Assembly: GCA_030532895.1 (NCBI GenBank)
Contig: JAUNKF010000003.1
Coordinates: 150,541 to 214,540 of the forward strand
Direction of reading: 5' to 3'
From: Lautropia sp.
GTDB lineage: Bacteria; Pseudomonadota; Gammaproteobacteria; Burkholderiales; Burkholderiaceae_E
Length of the DNA stretch: 64,000 bases
Shown here: piece by piece, positions 63,437 through 64,000 of the stretch
How the letters are laid out: every line of letters starts with the position of its first letter
Position numbering within the stretch: the stretch's first letter is position 1
Notes under the pieces: generated by a model
What the model was told of the DNA's origin: nothing
Seen by the model: only the letters and a program-made list of their open reading frames with translations
The model's database searches: none
Program-made: the position numbers and the translations under genes

Positions 63437-64000
63437 TCAGATGGTCTTGAGCCGTGATGCGGGGATATCGGCGGCTTGGGACGGTTGGCCGATGAACAGG
63501 CTGTCGCCAGGAGCATCGTGAAGCAGGAGTGTGCCCGCGCCAATCACGGTATTTGAGTCGATCTTGATGTCGTCTCGAAGGGTTGCGTTGGCGCCCAGGA
63601 AGCAGGCTTCGCCAACCTCGACATTGCCGGACACGGTGACATTGGAGGCCAGAAAGCTGTGCTCGCCGATGGTGCTGTGATGGCAGACGGTGCTGCCGCA
63701 CCAGATAAAGACATCATCACCAATTCGGGTGAATGGTTGAAGGGTCACGCCTTCGAGGATCAGGCAATTTTCCCCGATGATGGTATTGGCAGCGATATGG
63801 GCATGGGGACTGAGAAAGGTGGCGAGCCGATAGCCCATCTGTTTCAAGGCCAGAAATGTACGGCGACGGGCCTGATTGTTTTTTGCGTAAGTGATGGCAA
63901 TGAAAACCTCATGTTCATCCGGGGGAAATGTGTGGGGCAGCTGATCCAGCCCGATGATTGACAGGTCTTCAAAGGCTGTTATGCTCCTGCCTGCCTGCCT
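63437..64000 (-). CDS. NeuD/PglD-like sugar O- or N-acyltransferase (5' end outside window)
   Basis: The open frame continues past the right edge. The visible part has FEDLSIIGLDQLPHTFPP and HEVFIAITYAKNNQARRRTF (the end of the Rossmann-like N-terminal domain), then the left-handed beta helix of hexapeptide repeats (IGENCLILEGVTLQPFTRIG, HHSTIGEHSFLASNVTVSG) and a C-terminal IGAGTLLL. Such trimeric enzymes acetylate nucleotide or surface sugars with acetyl-CoA (catalytic His in CHHSTIG). It probably belongs to a surface-polysaccharide cluster beyond 64000. Confidence 0.85.
   Translation of the reverse strand, partial: RQAGRSITAFEDLSIIGLDQLPHTFPPDEHEVFIAITYAKNNQARRRTFLALKQMGYRLATFLSPHAHIAANTIIGENCLILEGVTLQPFTRIGDDVFIWCGSTVCHHSTIGEHSFLASNVTVSGNVEVGEACFLGANATLRDDIKIDSNTVIGAGTLLLHDAPGDSLFIGQPSQAADIPASRLKTI

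Overview
The window looks like a chromosome segment of a GC-rich betaproteobacterium, probably Burkholderiales. The grounds are the gene order narXL / narK1-narK2-narGHJI, the rplU-rpmA-obgE-proB string next to ispB, and proteobacterial PilB, EttA and PepD. I cannot name a genus from sequence alone.

Left end (1-3080): the 5' part of a type IV pilus ATPase gene (pilB), a YfeX-like dye-decolorizing peroxidase, and a decayed IS3-type transposase directly upstream of it. Next comes an atypical, partly AT-richer island (about 3081-15342). It holds a FyuA/siderophore-type TonB-dependent receptor, a PchR/YbtA-like AraC regulator, a methyltransferase, an FptX/RhtX-like permease, a CaiB-like CoA-transferase (frameshifted), an AMP-dependent acyl-CoA ligase (frame broken at a (TC)6 tract), an acyl-CoA dehydrogenase, a second MFS transporter and a GH88-like enzyme. 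The genes overlap or abut, a Fur-like box lies in the divergent promoter, and no NRPS or PKS is present. This is the best candidate for an undescribed metal-uptake or small-molecule system.

Nitrate respiration and molybdenum (15695-32634): narK1-narK2-narGHJI, a parvulin-like gene that lacks its catalytic domain, the narX-narL two-component system (NarL with a very long linker), and modABC with modE. A clear ModE operator lies before modA, so the molybdo-enzyme and its metal supply sit together.

Purine-nitrogen use (32912-40079, minus strand): an NCS1 permease, allantoin racemase, PuuE allantoinase, AllC-like amidohydrolase, an M20 hydrolase and a YbdL-like aminotransferase, partly with ATGA overlaps. 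Then follow a doubly deleted YdiF-type CoA-transferase pseudogene, an Ogt methyltransferase with a low-complexity insert, a BtuB-like receptor, a TsdA-like dihaem cytochrome and tRNA-Pro(CGG).

Housekeeping and right end (45954-64000): ispB, rplU-rpmA (with a near-consensus promoter), obgE, proB, a GMC oxidoreductase, two S41-protease-like lipoproteins flanking a small lipoprotein, ettA, a DUF29 gene, pepD, a pirin, a 5'-truncated Fic gene preceded by ATGTCGAT palindromes, and a partial NeuD-type acyltransferase. A short interspersed repeat (consensus TAGAGYGTGTYATGCAC) recurs between genes across the window, several times starting exactly at a TAG stop codon.
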